Shown here: in pieces, positions 1 to 8,237 of the stretch
Numbering within the stretch: position 1 is the stretch's first letter
Layout: every line of letters begins with the position of its first letter
DNA from: Caballeronia arvi
GTDB lineage: Bacteria > Pseudomonadota > Gammaproteobacteria > Burkholderiales > Burkholderiaceae
Length of the DNA stretch: 64,000 bases
Assembly: GCF_001544695.2 (NCBI RefSeq)
Contig: NZ_FCOM02000017.1
Span: 1-64,000, forward strand
Direction of reading: 5' to 3'
Notes under the pieces: generated by a model
Databases searched by the model: none
Told to the model about the DNA's origin: nothing
What the model saw: the letters and a program-made list of their open reading frames with translations, nothing else
Made by a program: the position numbers and the translations under genes

Positions 1-342
1 ACGCCGCCGCCCGAGAAAGAGCGTTTGCAATCGCCGGTCGAACGCGATGAGCTCGATGGCTTGTACGAGTGCATTCTGTGCGCAAGCTGCTCGACGTCGT
101 GCCCGAGCTTCTGGTGGAACCCGGACAAGTTCGTGGGACCGGCGGGCTTGCTGCAAGCGTATCGCTTCATTGCGGATAGCCGCGACGAAGCGACAGGCGA
201 GCGACTGGACAACCTGGAAGATCCGTATCGTCTGTTCCGTTGCCATACGATCATGAATTGCGTCGACGTGTGCCCGAAGGGGCTCAATCCGACCAAGGCG
301 ATCGGCAAGATCAAGGAATTGATGGTGCGCCGGGCGGTTTAA
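1..342 (+). CDS. sdhB: succinate dehydrogenase iron-sulfur subunit, C-terminal part (5' end outside window)
   Basis: This is the last 113 codons of the iron-sulfur subunit of respiratory complex II, which passes electrons from the flavoprotein to quinone at the inner membrane. The reading frame is open from base 1, so the start lies upstream. Two cysteine clusters are visible: [12 protein letters not shown] near residue 25 of the visible part, and [17 protein letters not shown] near residue 85. These match the ligands of the [4Fe-4S] and [3Fe-4S] centres of the SdhB ferredoxin domain. The C-terminus (KIKELMVRR) is typical of the family. No sdhE or gltA follows; a terminator begins about 15 bases after the stop, so sdhB is the last gene of its operon here. 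Confidence 0.95.
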   Translation, partial: TPPPEKERLQSPVERDELDGLYECILCASCSTSCPSFWWNPDKFVGPAGLLQAYRFIADSRDEATGERLDNLEDPYRLFRCHTIMNCVDVCPKGLNPTKAIGKIKELMVRRAV

Positions 343-357
343 TTTTCGCCCTTAACG

Positions 358-398
358 AAAAAATGGCGCAGTCTCGAAAGGGACTGCGCCATTTTTTT
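358..398 (+). terminator. Rho-independent terminator after sdhB
   Basis: A long perfect stem (aaaatggcgcagtc paired with gactgcgccatttt, arms near 360-373 and 382-395) closes an 8-base loop and runs into seven T residues. It starts about 15 bases after the sdhB stop. The flanking A and T runs make it potentially bidirectional, but no minus-strand gene reads into it. Confidence 0.93.
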
Positions 399-458
399 GT
401 GCTGTGATGAAGTGATTGCATAGCTAAGTGCCGTCCTGTCGATCCGACATTTCAATCT

Positions 459-486
459 TGTAATGAGACTGTTGTCTCACTAGAAT
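459..486 (+). promoter_or_regulatory. promoter with embedded palindromic operator for the SnoaL-like/TetR operon
   Basis: A -35-like TTGTAA (459-464) and a good -10 TAGAAT (481-486) are 16 bases apart. A perfect dyad, TGAGAC-N4-GTCTCA (464-479), fills the spacer. TetR-family repressors typically bind 15-20 bp palindromes overlapping their own promoters, and a TetR gene is second in the transcript that starts here. Autorepression by that protein is an inference from position and symmetry. Confidence 0.6.
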
Positions 487-518
487 GAAACTGGCAGGCA
501 TGACGCAAGGAGGCAATC

Positions 519-941
519 ATGACGCTGACCCCTGTGGAGATGGACCGAAAGATCGATGAGCATTTCGGCTTCGAGCGCCGCGACGATGTCGAAGGCGTGC
601 TCGCCACGCTGACGGAAGATGTGGAGCACGATATCGTCGGCTGGCCCGCCGGCCCCGCGCATGGACGCGAGCGCGTGCGGCCGTTTTACGAAGCGTTGTT
701 CGCGGATTTGTCGGAGAGCCGTGTCGAATGTCTGCGGCGTCTCTATGGCGATGGCTTCGTCATCGACGAATCGATGTGGCAGGGCAAGGCGCCTGGCACG
801 CCGTTCGGACTCGAAGGGCGCGGACGTCCGCTGCAATTTCGCATGCTGCATATCGTCGAATTCAGCGAGAGCGGGCAGATCAGTCGCGAGAACGTGTGGG
901 TCGATCTTGCGGCGATCATCGGTCAGTTGCCGCAGGCCTGA
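519..941 (+). CDS. SnoaL-like / NTF2-fold protein
   Basis: A 140-residue protein of the NTF2-like superfamily (SnoaL/ketosteroid-isomerase fold), probably a cytoplasmic small-molecule-binding protein or isomerase. The pattern fits the fold: an N-terminal helix, then an HDIVG-type strand near residues 36-42, a region like GRERVRPFYEALF near 48-60, and a terminal beta sheet ending in the strand with QISRENVWVDL. An AAGGAGG ribosome binding site lies 6-7 bases before the ATG. The stop is one base before the TetR start, so the two genes are co-transcribed and probably translationally coupled. The substrate cannot be read from the sequence; the TetR neighbour suggests induction by a foreign or toxic small molecule. 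Confidence 0.75.
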   Translation: MTLTPVEMDRKIDEHFGFERRDDVEGVLATLTEDVEHDIVGWPAGPAHGRERVRPFYEALFADLSESRVECLRRLYGDGFVIDESMWQGKAPGTPFGLEGRGRPLQFRMLHIVEFSESGQISRENVWVDLAAIIGQLPQA

Positions 942-942
942 T

Positions 943-1572
943 ATGGCCGTTTCCGTCACGACAACGCGCGGCAATCAGAAGCAGCGCACGCGCAAGGATC
1001 TGCTGCAGGCAGCATCGCGGCTCATGAAGCAGGGGCACAAACCGAGTCTCGAAGAGATCGCCGGTGAAGCGCTCGTGTCGCGCGCGACGGCGTACCGGCA
1101 TTTCCCGAGCATCGATACGCTATTGCTGGAAGCGTCGCTCGATGTCGATACGCCGGATGCCGGCACGCTCTTTTCCGCGCGTGCATCGGACGATCCTGTC
1201 GCGCGATTGCTGCGTGTCGATGCCGCGCTCCACGACATGATTCTCGCGAACGAAGCGCCGCTGCGCATGATGCTCGCGCATTCGCTCGAACGCGTGGCGA
1301 AGGGCGAACCGGAAGACGAAGTGCCGCTGCGGCAGAACCGGCGCACGCCGTTGATCGAAGCGGCACTCGCGCCCGCGCGCGATCGGTTCAAGCCCGCCGC
1401 GTTCGATACGTTGACTCAGGCGCTGGCGCTCGTCATCGGCACGGAGGCGATGATCGTCTGCAAGGACGTGCTGCAACTCGACGAAGCGCGTGCGCGCAAG
1501 GTCCGGCGCTGGGCGATTCGGGCGCTGGTGGATGCGGCGAGGCGAGCCGGAATGGACGAAGCAGATAACTAG
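943..1572 (+). CDS. TetR/AcrR family transcriptional regulator
   Basis: A 209-residue one-component regulator. The N-terminal helix-turn-helix lies at about residues 36-55 (SLEEIAGEALVSRATAYRHF), the classic TetR signature with its Y-RHF end. The rest is an alpha-helical ligand and dimerisation domain of normal length. The ATG at 943 is chosen because it immediately follows the TGA of the SnoaL-like gene and opens just before the basic arm; longer frames upstream only shadow the previous gene. It probably represses its own operon through the dyad at 464-479. The ligand is unknown. Confidence 0.88.
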   Translation: MAVSVTTTRGNQKQRTRKDLLQAASRLMKQGHKPSLEEIAGEALVSRATAYRHFPSIDTLLLEASLDVDTPDAGTLFSARASDDPVARLLRVDAALHDMILANEAPLRMMLAHSLERVAKGEPEDEVPLRQNRRTPLIEAALAPARDRFKPAAFDTLTQALALVIGTEAMIVCKDVLQLDEARARKVRRWAIRALVDAARRAGMDEADN

Positions 1573-1701
1573 GTATGGGATAATCCCAAAATTCGCGCCG
1601 CTTCGACCCAAGTCCGACCCAAAAGGTCGCTCAGACGCGCGCGCAAGGGCCGTTACCCTCGTGGCCCGTGTCTATCCCGCGATATTCCAACAGCAACCAC
1701 G

Positions 1702-3561
1702 ATGCCCACATACCGTTCCAAAACCTCCACCGCCGGCCGCAACATGGCGGGCGCGCGCTCGCTCTGGCGCGCGACCGGCATGAAAGACGAAGATTTCTCG
1801 AAGCCGATCATCGCCGTCGTCAATTCGTTCACCCAGTTCGTTCCGGGCCACGTCCATCTGAAGGACCTCGGTCAGCTCGTCGCGCGCGAGATCGAAGCCG
1901 CGGGCGGCGTTGCGAAAGAGTTCAACACGATCGCCGTCGATGACGGCATCGCGATGGGTCACGACGGCATGCTGTATTCGCTGCCGAGCCGCGACATCAT
2001 CGCGGATTCGGTCGAATACATGGTCAACGCGCACTGCGCCGACGCCATGGTCTGCATCTCGAACTGCGACAAGATCACGCCCGGCATGCTGATGGCCGCG
2101 ATGCGCCTGAACATCCCCGTGATCTTCGTCTCGGGCGGTCCGATGGAAGCGGGCAAGACGCGCCTCGCGAATCCCGTCACGAAGGCGATGGAGTTCAAGA
2201 AGCTCGATCTCGTCGACGCCATGGTGATCGCCGCGGACCAGAAGTATTCCGACGCCGAAGTGGCCGAAGTGGAACGCTCCGCGTGCCCGACATGCGGCTC
2301 GTGCTCGGGCATGTTCACGGCCAACTCGATGAACTGCCTCACCGAAGCGCTCGGCCTCTCGCTGCCCGGCAACGGCACCGTCGTCGCGACGCACGCGGAT
2401 CGCGAGCAGCTCTTCAAGCGCGCGGGACGCGGCATCGTCGAGCTGGCGCGACGTTACTACGAGCAGGAAGAGGCGCGCGTGCTGCCGCGCTCGGTCGGCT
2501 TCAAGGCGTTCGAAAATGCGATGACGCTCGATATCGCGATGGGCGGCTCGACCAACACGATCCTGCACTTGCTCGCGATCGCGCGCGAAGCGGAGATCGA
2601 CTTCACGATGAAGGACATCGATCGTCTTTCGCGCACCGTGCCGCAACTGTGCAAGGTCGCGCCAAACACGAACAAGTATCACATCGAGGACGTGCATCGC
2701 GCGGGCGGCATCATGGCGATCCTCGGCGAGCTGGATCGCGCGGGCAAGCTGCACACGGATGCGCCGACCGTGCATGCGCCCACGCTGAAGGACGCGCTCG
2801 CGCAGTGGGACGTCAAGCTCACCGACGACGAAGCCGTGAAGACCTTCTACATGGCCGGTCCCGCCGGCGTGCCGACGCAAGTCGCGTTCAGCCAGAACAC
2901 GCGCTGGCCGAGCCTCGACACGGACCGCGCCGAAGGCTGCATCCGTTCCTACGAGCATGCGTTCTCGAAGGAAGGCGGCCTTGCGGTGCTGACGGGCAAC
3001 ATCGCGCTGGACGGCTGCGTGGTGAAGACCGCGGGCGTCGATGAGAGCATTCTCGTGTTCGAAGGCACCGCGCACGTCACCGAGTCGCAGGACGAAGCGG
3101 TCGAGAACATCCTCAACGACAAGGTGAAGGCGGGCGATGTCGTCATCGTCCGGTACGAAGGTCCGAAGGGCGGCCCTGGCATGCAGGAAATGCTGTATCC
3201 GACGAGCTATATCAAGTCGAAGGGTCTCGGCAAGGCGTGCGCGCTGCTGACGGACGGCCGCTTCTCGGGTGGCACGTCGGGACTGTCGATTGGCCACTGC
3301 TCGCCGGAAGCGGCGGCGGGCGGCGCGATCGGTCTCGTGCGCGACGGCGACAAGATCCGCATCGACATTCCGAATCGCACGATCGACGTGCTGCTGTCCG
3401 ACGAGGAACTCGCACGCCGTCGCGAGGAGCAGAACGCGAAGGGCTGGAAGCCGGCGAAGGCGCGTCCGCGCAAGGTGTCGGCGGCGCTGAAGGCGTACGC
3501 GAAGCTGGTGATGTCAGCGGACAAGGGCGCGGTGCGCGACCTTTCCTTGCTCGACGACTGA
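1702..3561 (+). CDS. ilvD: dihydroxy-acid dehydratase, enteric [4Fe-4S] type
   Basis: This 619-residue enzyme dehydrates 2,3-dihydroxy-isovalerate and 2,3-dihydroxy-3-methylvalerate to the 2-keto acids in valine, isoleucine and CoA biosynthesis. It aligns closely by eye with the 616-residue E. coli IlvD along its whole length. Visible landmarks are [13 protein letters not shown] at the N-terminus, C122 in [11 protein letters not shown]195/C198/C201 in [18 protein letters not shown], and the C-terminal [14 protein letters not shown]. Many Burkholderiaceae also carry a shorter [2Fe-2S]-type IlvD, so this may be a second isoenzyme. It is monocistronic, with a terminator about 24 bases after the stop. 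A small palindrome, TGGGATAATCCCA (1576-1588), lies upstream. Confidence 0.96.
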   Translation: MPTYRSKTSTAGRNMAGARSLWRATGMKDEDFSKPIIAVVNSFTQFVPGHVHLKDLGQLVAREIEAAGGVAKEFNTIAVDDGIAMGHDGMLYSLPSRDIIADSVEYMVNAHCADAMVCISNCDKITPGMLMAAMRLNIPVIFVSGGPMEAGKTRLANPVTKAMEFKKLDLVDAMVIAADQKYSDAEVAEVERSACPTCGSCSGMFTANSMNCLTEALGLSLPGNGTVVATHADREQLFKRAGRGIVELARRYYEQEEARVLPRSVGFKAFENAMTLDIAMGGSTNTILHLLAIAREAEIDFTMKDIDRLSRTVPQLCKVAPNTNKYHIEDVHRAGGIMAILGELDRAGKLHTDAPTVHAPTLKDALAQWDVKLTDDEAVKTFYMAGPAGVPTQVAFSQNTRWPSLDTDRAEGCIRSYEHAFSKEGGLAVLTGNIALDGCVVKTAGVDESILVFEGTAHVTESQDEAVENILNDKVKAGDVVIVRYEGPKGGPGMQEMLYPTSYIKSKGLGKACALLTDGRFSGGTSGLSIGHCSPEAAAGGAIGLVRDGDKIRIDIPNRTIDVLLSDEELARRREEQNAKGWKPAKARPRKVSAALKAYAKLVMSADKGAVRDLSLLDD

Positions 3562-3584
3562 AGCCGCGTTCACAGCGCGACTCG

Positions 3585-3612
3585 AAAGCCGCTCTTCGGA
3601 GCGGCTTTTTTT
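3585..3612 (+). terminator. Rho-independent terminator after ilvD
   Basis: The stem AAAGCCGCTC (3585-3594) and GAGCGGCTTT (3599-3608) closes on a stable TTCG tetraloop and is followed by a T run to 3612. It lies between the convergent ilvD and the minus-strand reductase gene and could serve both. Confidence 0.93.
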
Positions 3613-3621
3613 ATCGCGACG

Positions 3622-4494
3622 TCAATCGCCCAGCAAATTCGGCAGTTCCAGGAGCGTCCGATGCGCACCGCCTTGCTCGACCGCGCCCGCATACGTCGCT
3701 TGCACGGCGGCGGCGATCGCATCGACGGCGTTCGTGTCGCCGGCCATCGTCACGTAATAGCCGAGGTCTTTCAGCGCGTTGGACATGTGAAACGGCATGC
3801 CCGACGGATCGCCATCCACGAGCGACGGACGCAGCCGCTCAAGCGCCGCACCGCCGCCACCGCCTTTCGCGAGCACATCGACGAACGTCTGCGCATCGAC
3901 GCCCGCGCGTTTCGCGCAGGCCGCCGCTTCGGAGATCAGCGCGATCGTTCCGAGCGACACGAAGTTGTGCAGCAGCTTCATGCTGTGCCCCGCGCCCGTG
4001 CCGCCGACCAGCGTCACGTTCTCCGCATACGTGCGCAACAGCGGCTCGATGCGCGCGAACAGTTCGGCTGATGCGCCGACCAGCAGGTTCAGGCGTCCTT
4101 CGTACGCTTCCTTCGCGGTGCGCGTCATCGGCGCATCGACGAAAAGGCCGCCCGCCTCCGTGACGAGCGCGGCCATGCGCTGCGTCGATGCGGGCACCGC
4201 CGTCGAGCAATCGATCACGATCGCGCCCGGCTGCAAGCCCGCGAGCACACCATCGGGCGCGGTCAACACGGCTTCGACTTCGGGCGAACCCGTCACGCAC
4301 AGAATGACGATGTCCGACTCGCGCGCGAGTGCCTCGCCGTTCGCGGCGGTCGCAACACCGCCCACGCGCAGTTCGTCGAGCGGCTGATTGCCGGGATGCT
4401 CGACCACCGTCAGCGGATAGCCGTGCTTCATGATATTGCGTGCGATGCCATGTCCCATCAGGCCGATGCCGATCATGCCGATACGCTCTTTCAT
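3622..4494 (-). CDS. NAD(P)-dependent beta-hydroxyacid dehydrogenase (HIBADH / tartronate semialdehyde reductase family)
   Basis: A 290-residue cytoplasmic dehydrogenase of the 3-hydroxyisobutyrate/6-phosphogluconate family. The Rossmann motif GMIGIGLMGHGIARN is at residues 6-20. The catalytic lysine lies in GAGHSMKLLHNF near residues 168-179. A glycine run (KGGGGGAA) near 209-216 matches the family's conserved segment. The substrate loop, usually DAPVSGG, reads DAPMTRT, so the substrate probably differs from 3-hydroxyisobutyrate. It is encoded 33 bases downstream of an ACS-type MFS transporter on the same strand, so import and oxidation or reduction of one organic acid is the likely unit. 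The product name is family level only. Confidence 0.85.
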   Translation of the reverse strand: MKERIGMIGIGLMGHGIARNIMKHGYPLTVVEHPGNQPLDELRVGGVATAANGEALARESDIVILCVTGSPEVEAVLTAPDGVLAGLQPGAIVIDCSTAVPASTQRMAALVTEAGGLFVDAPMTRTAKEAYEGRLNLLVGASAELFARIEPLLRTYAENVTLVGGTGAGHSMKLLHNFVSLGTIALISEAAACAKRAGVDAQTFVDVLAKGGGGGAALERLRPSLVDGDPSGMPFHMSNALKDLGYYVTMAGDTNAVDAIAAAVQATYAGAVEQGGAHRTLLELPNLLGD

Positions 4495-4527
4495 GCTTTG
4501 TCTCTTCCTTTTTATGCGGTAAAAAGC

Positions 4528-5868
4528 TCAGCGGTTCACGAGCCGCTTAGGCAGCAGCATCGTCAGAACGATGCCGAGCACGAGGCAGCCGACCATCGAG
4601 AAAATCGGCAGCGTCATGCCGCCCGACGTCTGCTTCAGAAAGCCGACCGCATACGGGCCGAAGAAGCCGCCGAGATTGCCGAACGCGCTGATCCATGCGA
4701 TGCCGACCGCAGCCGCCGCCTGGCCGAGCACGGCCGTGGGCATGCTCCAGAACAGCGGCGGAAACGACAGCAAGCCCGCATTCGCGATGCACAGCGCGAA
4801 CATGCCGAGCCACAGATTGTCATGCCAGAGCACGGAGAGCGACAAGCCGACCGCGCCCATCAGCAGCAGCGCCGCGACGTGCAGGCGCCGCTCGCCGCGC
4901 TTGTCCGCGCTGCGGCCGAACAGCACCATCACGACGACCGCGACCGCGTTGGGCAAGGCCGCGAGCGCGCCGATCGCGAAGTCGCCGGTGATGCCCATCG
5001 ACTTGATCATCGTCGGGGCCCAGAACGTGTAGCCGTAGATGGCGAAGACATCGAGAAAATAGATGAAGCAGAACGCCCACACGAGCAAGCTCGAGAACAG
5101 GCCCTTGTGATTCGATTGCGCCGTCACCGCGCGATCTTCGGCCAGCACGCGCGCGAGGAACGCGCGATCGGCTTCGCTGTAGCGCGGGCTTTTCGTGACG
5201 TCGTCGTCGAGGCCCTTCCAGGTGTAGAACGCCGCGAGAAACGCGGGCAATGCCTCGACGATGAAGATCCACTTCCAGCCGGGCAACTGCATGAGGCCGT
5301 CGAAGTACTGCATGATGAAGCCGGTCAGCGGCGAGCCGATCAGCCCGGCAAGCGCGAGCGCCGCATAGAACATGCTCAGGATGCGCGCGCGACGGTCACG
5401 CGGAAACGACCGGCCGATATAGAACACGATCGCCGGAATGAAGCCGGCTTCCGCGACGCCGAGCAGGCAGCGCATCACGTAGAACTGCATCGGCGTGGAG
5501 ACGAAAGCCGTCAGCCCGGACACGATGCCCCACGACAGAATGATCCGCGTGATCCAGCGCCGCGCGCCGACGCGTTGCAGGATCATGTTGCTCGGCACTT
5601 CGAAAATCACATAGCCGAGAAAGAAGATGCCCGCGCCGAAGCCGAACACGGCATCGGAAAAGCCGAGCTGCTGCGCCATCTGCAACTTCGCGAAGCTCAC
5701 GTTCACGCGATCGATGTACGACGTGACGTACGCGAACATCAATATCGGCAGGATGTGCAGCGCGAGACGGCGGAAGAGGCGGTCGGCGGTGGCCGCATCG
5801 TGTGACGGGGCGGGCGATGCCGCGCCTCCGGCCAAACTGGTCGCATCGATTTCCACGTCTGTCTCCAT
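4528..5868 (-). CDS. MFS transporter, anion:cation symporter (ACS) family
   Basis: A 446-residue inner-membrane carrier with 12 predicted hydrophobic segments. The motif after the first membrane helix, AYVTSYIDRVNVSFAKLQM (near residues 46-64), is the ACS signature seen in tartrate, phthalate, hexuronate and 4-hydroxyphenylacetate carriers. The N-terminal ~35 residues are polar and probably cytoplasmic. It lies upstream of the HIBADH-like gene and divergent from a LysR gene, which is the common arrangement for a substrate-inducible uptake operon. With the tartrate/malate-type dehydrogenase across the LysR gene, a hydroxy-dicarboxylic acid substrate is a fair guess, not shown. Confidence 0.88.
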   Translation of the reverse strand: METDVEIDATSLAGGAASPAPSHDAATADRLFRRLALHILPILMFAYVTSYIDRVNVSFAKLQMAQQLGFSDAVFGFGAGIFFLGYVIFEVPSNMILQRVGARRWITRIILSWGIVSGLTAFVSTPMQFYVMRCLLGVAEAGFIPAIVFYIGRSFPRDRRARILSMFYAALALAGLIGSPLTGFIMQYFDGLMQLPGWKWIFIVEALPAFLAAFYTWKGLDDDVTKSPRYSEADRAFLARVLAEDRAVTAQSNHKGLFSSLLVWAFCFIYFLDVFAIYGYTFWAPTMIKSMGITGDFAIGALAALPNAVAVVVMVLFGRSADKRGERRLHVAALLLMGAVGLSLSVLWHDNLWLGMFALCIANAGLLSFPPLFWSMPTAVLGQAAAAVGIAWISAFGNLGGFFGPYAVGFLKQTSGGMTLPIFSMVGCLVLGIVLTMLLPKRLVNR

Positions 5869-5966
5869 GTCTGTTTTTTGGCCTCTGCTCGCAAAAGACG
5901 CGGCGGGACAGGGGAAATGTAGCGGCTGCTGAGCGCAGGTGATATGCGAAATCCGTGAAGCGGGCT

Positions 5967-5981
5967 TTCGAATAGTTCGAA
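5967..5981. promoter_or_regulatory. paired TTCGAA boxes in the MFS/LysR divergent promoter region
   Basis: Two palindromic hexamers TTCGAA (5967-5972 and 5976-5981) are separated by three bases, between the divergent MFS and LysR starts. A third TTCGAA occurs at 7022-7027, upstream of the tartrate-type dehydrogenase. This placement is what a LysR regulator controlling both flanks would need. Binding is inferred. Confidence 0.35.
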
Positions 5982-6087
5982 TGCCTTGCGTGCACGCGGA
6001 TCAGGGTTTTCCTGTACCGCCCCCTGAAGCAGCGCGCCCGAGCCAATGCCATACTGCGCGGCATGATCTTTTTCGGAGCGTTGCGTT

Positions 6088-7008
6088 TTGTTCGATCTCA
6101 CGTCGCTGGCTCTTTTTCTGCGCGCCGTCGAAATGGGCAGCCTGTCCAAGGCGGCGCAGCAATCGCATATGTCGCTGTCGACGGCGAGCCGGCGCATCGC
6201 GCTACTGGAACATCACTTTCGCGTCGGCTTGCTGAACCGCACGTCCGCGGGCGTCGAGCCCACGCCGGCGGGGGAAGCGCTCGCGCGTCATGCCACCGAA
6301 CTGCTGCTCAAGACCGACGCCATCTACAGCGAGCTCTCCGATTACACCAAAGGCTCGGTCGGCCGCGTGCGCGTGTTCGCCAACATCTCCGCGATCAGCC
6401 AGGACTTGCCCGATCATCTGCGCGCGTTCTCGCAGCGTTATCAGGACATCAAGCTGCATATCAGCGAACTGCGCAGCATGGACATTCTTCAGGCGCTGCG
6501 CGAAGGGCGCGCGGATGTCGGCGTGGTGACGTCGCAGGTCGGGATGGAAGGCATTCGCCTCGCGCCGTATTGCACGGACCGCATCAGCGTCGTCGTGCCG
6601 GAAGACCACGTTTTGCAAGGCGATGAGATCGAGTTCAAGGCGCTGCTGGAACACGATATCGTCGGCCTCGACGATAAAGCCGAGGTCACGCGCATGCTCG
6701 TCAAGGAAGCGGCGCTCGCGGGCCGCACGATCCGCTTTCGCGTGCAGGTGCAAAGCTTCGAGGCGATGTGCCGTCTGATCGCGGCAGGGCAGGGCATCGG
6801 CGTATTGCCGGAGGGCGCGGTGCGGCTTTTTCGCGAGCCGATGCATCTGCGCTTCATCCGCCTGACCAATCCGTGGGCCGAGCGCGTGATGTCGGTCGGG
6901 ATTCGCTCAGGCGCCGCCCCGCTGCCCGCGCGCAGGCTCTTCGATTTTCTGACCGCCTTCGCGCCTGCGTCGCTCGTCGCGCCCGGCGCCGAACGTCCGG
7001 CCGGCTGA
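6088..7008 (+). CDS. LysR-family transcriptional regulator
   Basis: A 306-residue regulator with an N-terminal winged HTH (FDLTSLALFLRAVEMGSLSKAA, then STASRRIALLE) and a periplasmic-binding-protein-like effector domain from about residue 90. The best start is TTG at 6088, because GGAG sits 9 bases upstream (6075-6078) and the next residues give the canonical LysR N-terminus; no ATG fits. It lies between a divergent transporter/reductase operon and a co-directional dehydrogenase operon, so it probably controls both in response to their substrate. Confidence 0.9.
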   Translation: MFDLTSLALFLRAVEMGSLSKAAQQSHMSLSTASRRIALLEHHFRVGLLNRTSAGVEPTPAGEALARHATELLLKTDAIYSELSDYTKGSVGRVRVFANISAISQDLPDHLRAFSQRYQDIKLHISELRSMDILQALREGRADVGVVTSQVGMEGIRLAPYCTDRISVVVPEDHVLQGDEIEFKALLEHDIVGLDDKAEVTRMLVKEAALAGRTIRFRVQVQSFEAMCRLIAAGQGIGVLPEGAVRLFREPMHLRFIRLTNPWAERVMSVGIRSGAAPLPARRLFDFLTAFAPASLVAPGAERPAG

Positions 7009-7131
7009 GCCCTTGCGGATATTCGAAGACTCCCGTTCCCGGATTCGCACTTCCTTCACGCGAAAGCGTCCGCTAGATTTCCCTCCTGTATGACGGGCGG
7101 TTCCACGTCGAATAACAGGAGACAAAGCGCA

Positions 7132-8235
7132 ATGGCAACAACGCATCACATCGCCGTCATTCCGGGCGACGGCATCGGCAAGGAAGTCATGGTCGAAGGC
7201 CTGCGCGTGCTGAAGGCCGCCGCCGCGCGTTACGACATCGCGCTCGATTTCGACGAATTCGCGTCATGGTGCACCGAGCACTACGTGCAGCACGGCACGA
7301 TGATGCCCGCCGACTGGGACAAGCAGATCGGCAGGCACGACGCGATTTTCTTCGGCGCGGTCGGCACGCCCGACGTCGTACCGGATCACACGGCCGTGTG
7401 GGAATCGATCATCCGGATTCGCCGCGAGTTCGATCAGTACGTGAACCTGCGCCCCGTGCGCCTGATGCCCGGCGTTCCTTCGCCGCTCGCGAACCGCAAG
7501 CCCGGCGAGATCGACTTTCTCGTCGTGCGCGAGAACACCGAAGGCGAATACTCGTCGGTCGGCGGACGCATGTTTGAAGGCACCGAGCGCGAGTTCGCGA
7601 CGCAGCAGTCCGTGTTCACGCGCACGGGCGTCGACCGCATTCTCGACTTCGCATTCCAGCTCGCGCAAGGCCGCCCGAAAAAGCAGCTCACGGCGGCGAC
7701 GAAATCGAACGGCATCTCGATCACGATGCCTTACTGGGACGAACGTCTGGCCGAAGCGGCGAAGCGCTATCCGGAGATCGCGACGAACAAGTTCCACATC
7801 GACATTCTGTGCGCTCATTTCGTGCAGCATCCGGATCGCTTCGATGTGGTCGTCGCGTCGAATCTCTTCGGCGACATTCTTTCGGATCTCGGGCCGGCAT
7901 GCACCGGCACCATCGGCATCGCGCCTTCGGCGAACCTGAATCCGGAGCGGCGCTTTCCGTCGCTCTTCGAGCCGGTGCACGGCTCGGCGCCGGATATCGC
8001 GGGCAAGGGCATCGCGAATCCGATCGGGCAGATCTGGTCGGCCGCGCTGATGCTGCAGCATCTCGGCCGTGGCGAAGCGCGCTACGAAGCGGCCGCGAAG
8101 ACCATCGTTGCCGCCATCGAATCCGTGCTCGAAAACGGCCCGCGCACGCCGGACATGGGCGGCGCGGCGAACACCATCGAAGTCGGCACGGCGATCGCCG
8201 CAGCCGTCACGGAACACGCACTGATTACGGAGTAA
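7132..8235 (+). CDS. tartrate dehydrogenase / D-malate dehydrogenase (decarboxylating) family
   Basis: A 367-residue NAD- and divalent-metal-dependent beta-decarboxylating dehydrogenase related to isopropylmalate dehydrogenase. Motifs: HIAVIPGDGIGKEV at the N-terminus, YVNLRPVRLMPG near residue 103 (the substrate-arginine segment as found in TtuC/DmlA rather than LeuB), VRENTEGEYS near 130, and the NAD site GSAPDIAGKGIANP near 284. The ATG at 7132 has AGGAGA 9 bases upstream; a longer frame from 7090 would place the ribosome site inside the gene. It heads a tight three-gene run with an aldehyde dehydrogenase and a DUF2520 protein. Tartrate or D-malate is the most likely substrate. Confidence 0.85.
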   Translation: MATTHHIAVIPGDGIGKEVMVEGLRVLKAAAARYDIALDFDEFASWCTEHYVQHGTMMPADWDKQIGRHDAIFFGAVGTPDVVPDHTAVWESIIRIRREFDQYVNLRPVRLMPGVPSPLANRKPGEIDFLVVRENTEGEYSSVGGRMFEGTEREFATQQSVFTRTGVDRILDFAFQLAQGRPKKQLTAATKSNGISITMPYWDERLAEAAKRYPEIATNKFHIDILCAHFVQHPDRFDVVVASNLFGDILSDLGPACTGTIGIAPSANLNPERRFPSLFEPVHGSAPDIAGKGIANPIGQIWSAALMLQHLGRGEARYEAAAKTIVAAIESVLENGPRTPDMGGAANTIEVGTAIAAAVTEHALITE

Positions 8236-8237
8236 GC

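Noticed and set aside
1576-1588. Palindrome TGGGATAATCCCA before ilvD considered as terminator or operator
   Set aside because: Short arms (6 bp), no T run and only 4 bases after the TetR stop; too weak to call a function.
1672-3297. Long minus-strand open frame opposite ilvD
   Set aside because: The plus strand encodes a full-length, motif-complete IlvD; the antisense frame has Arg/His-rich composition typical of a shadow.
4396-5805. Long plus-strand open frame opposite the ACS transporter
   Set aside because: Composition (Arg, His, Gln, Glu-rich) and lack of any motif mark it as the antisense of the minus-strand MFS gene.
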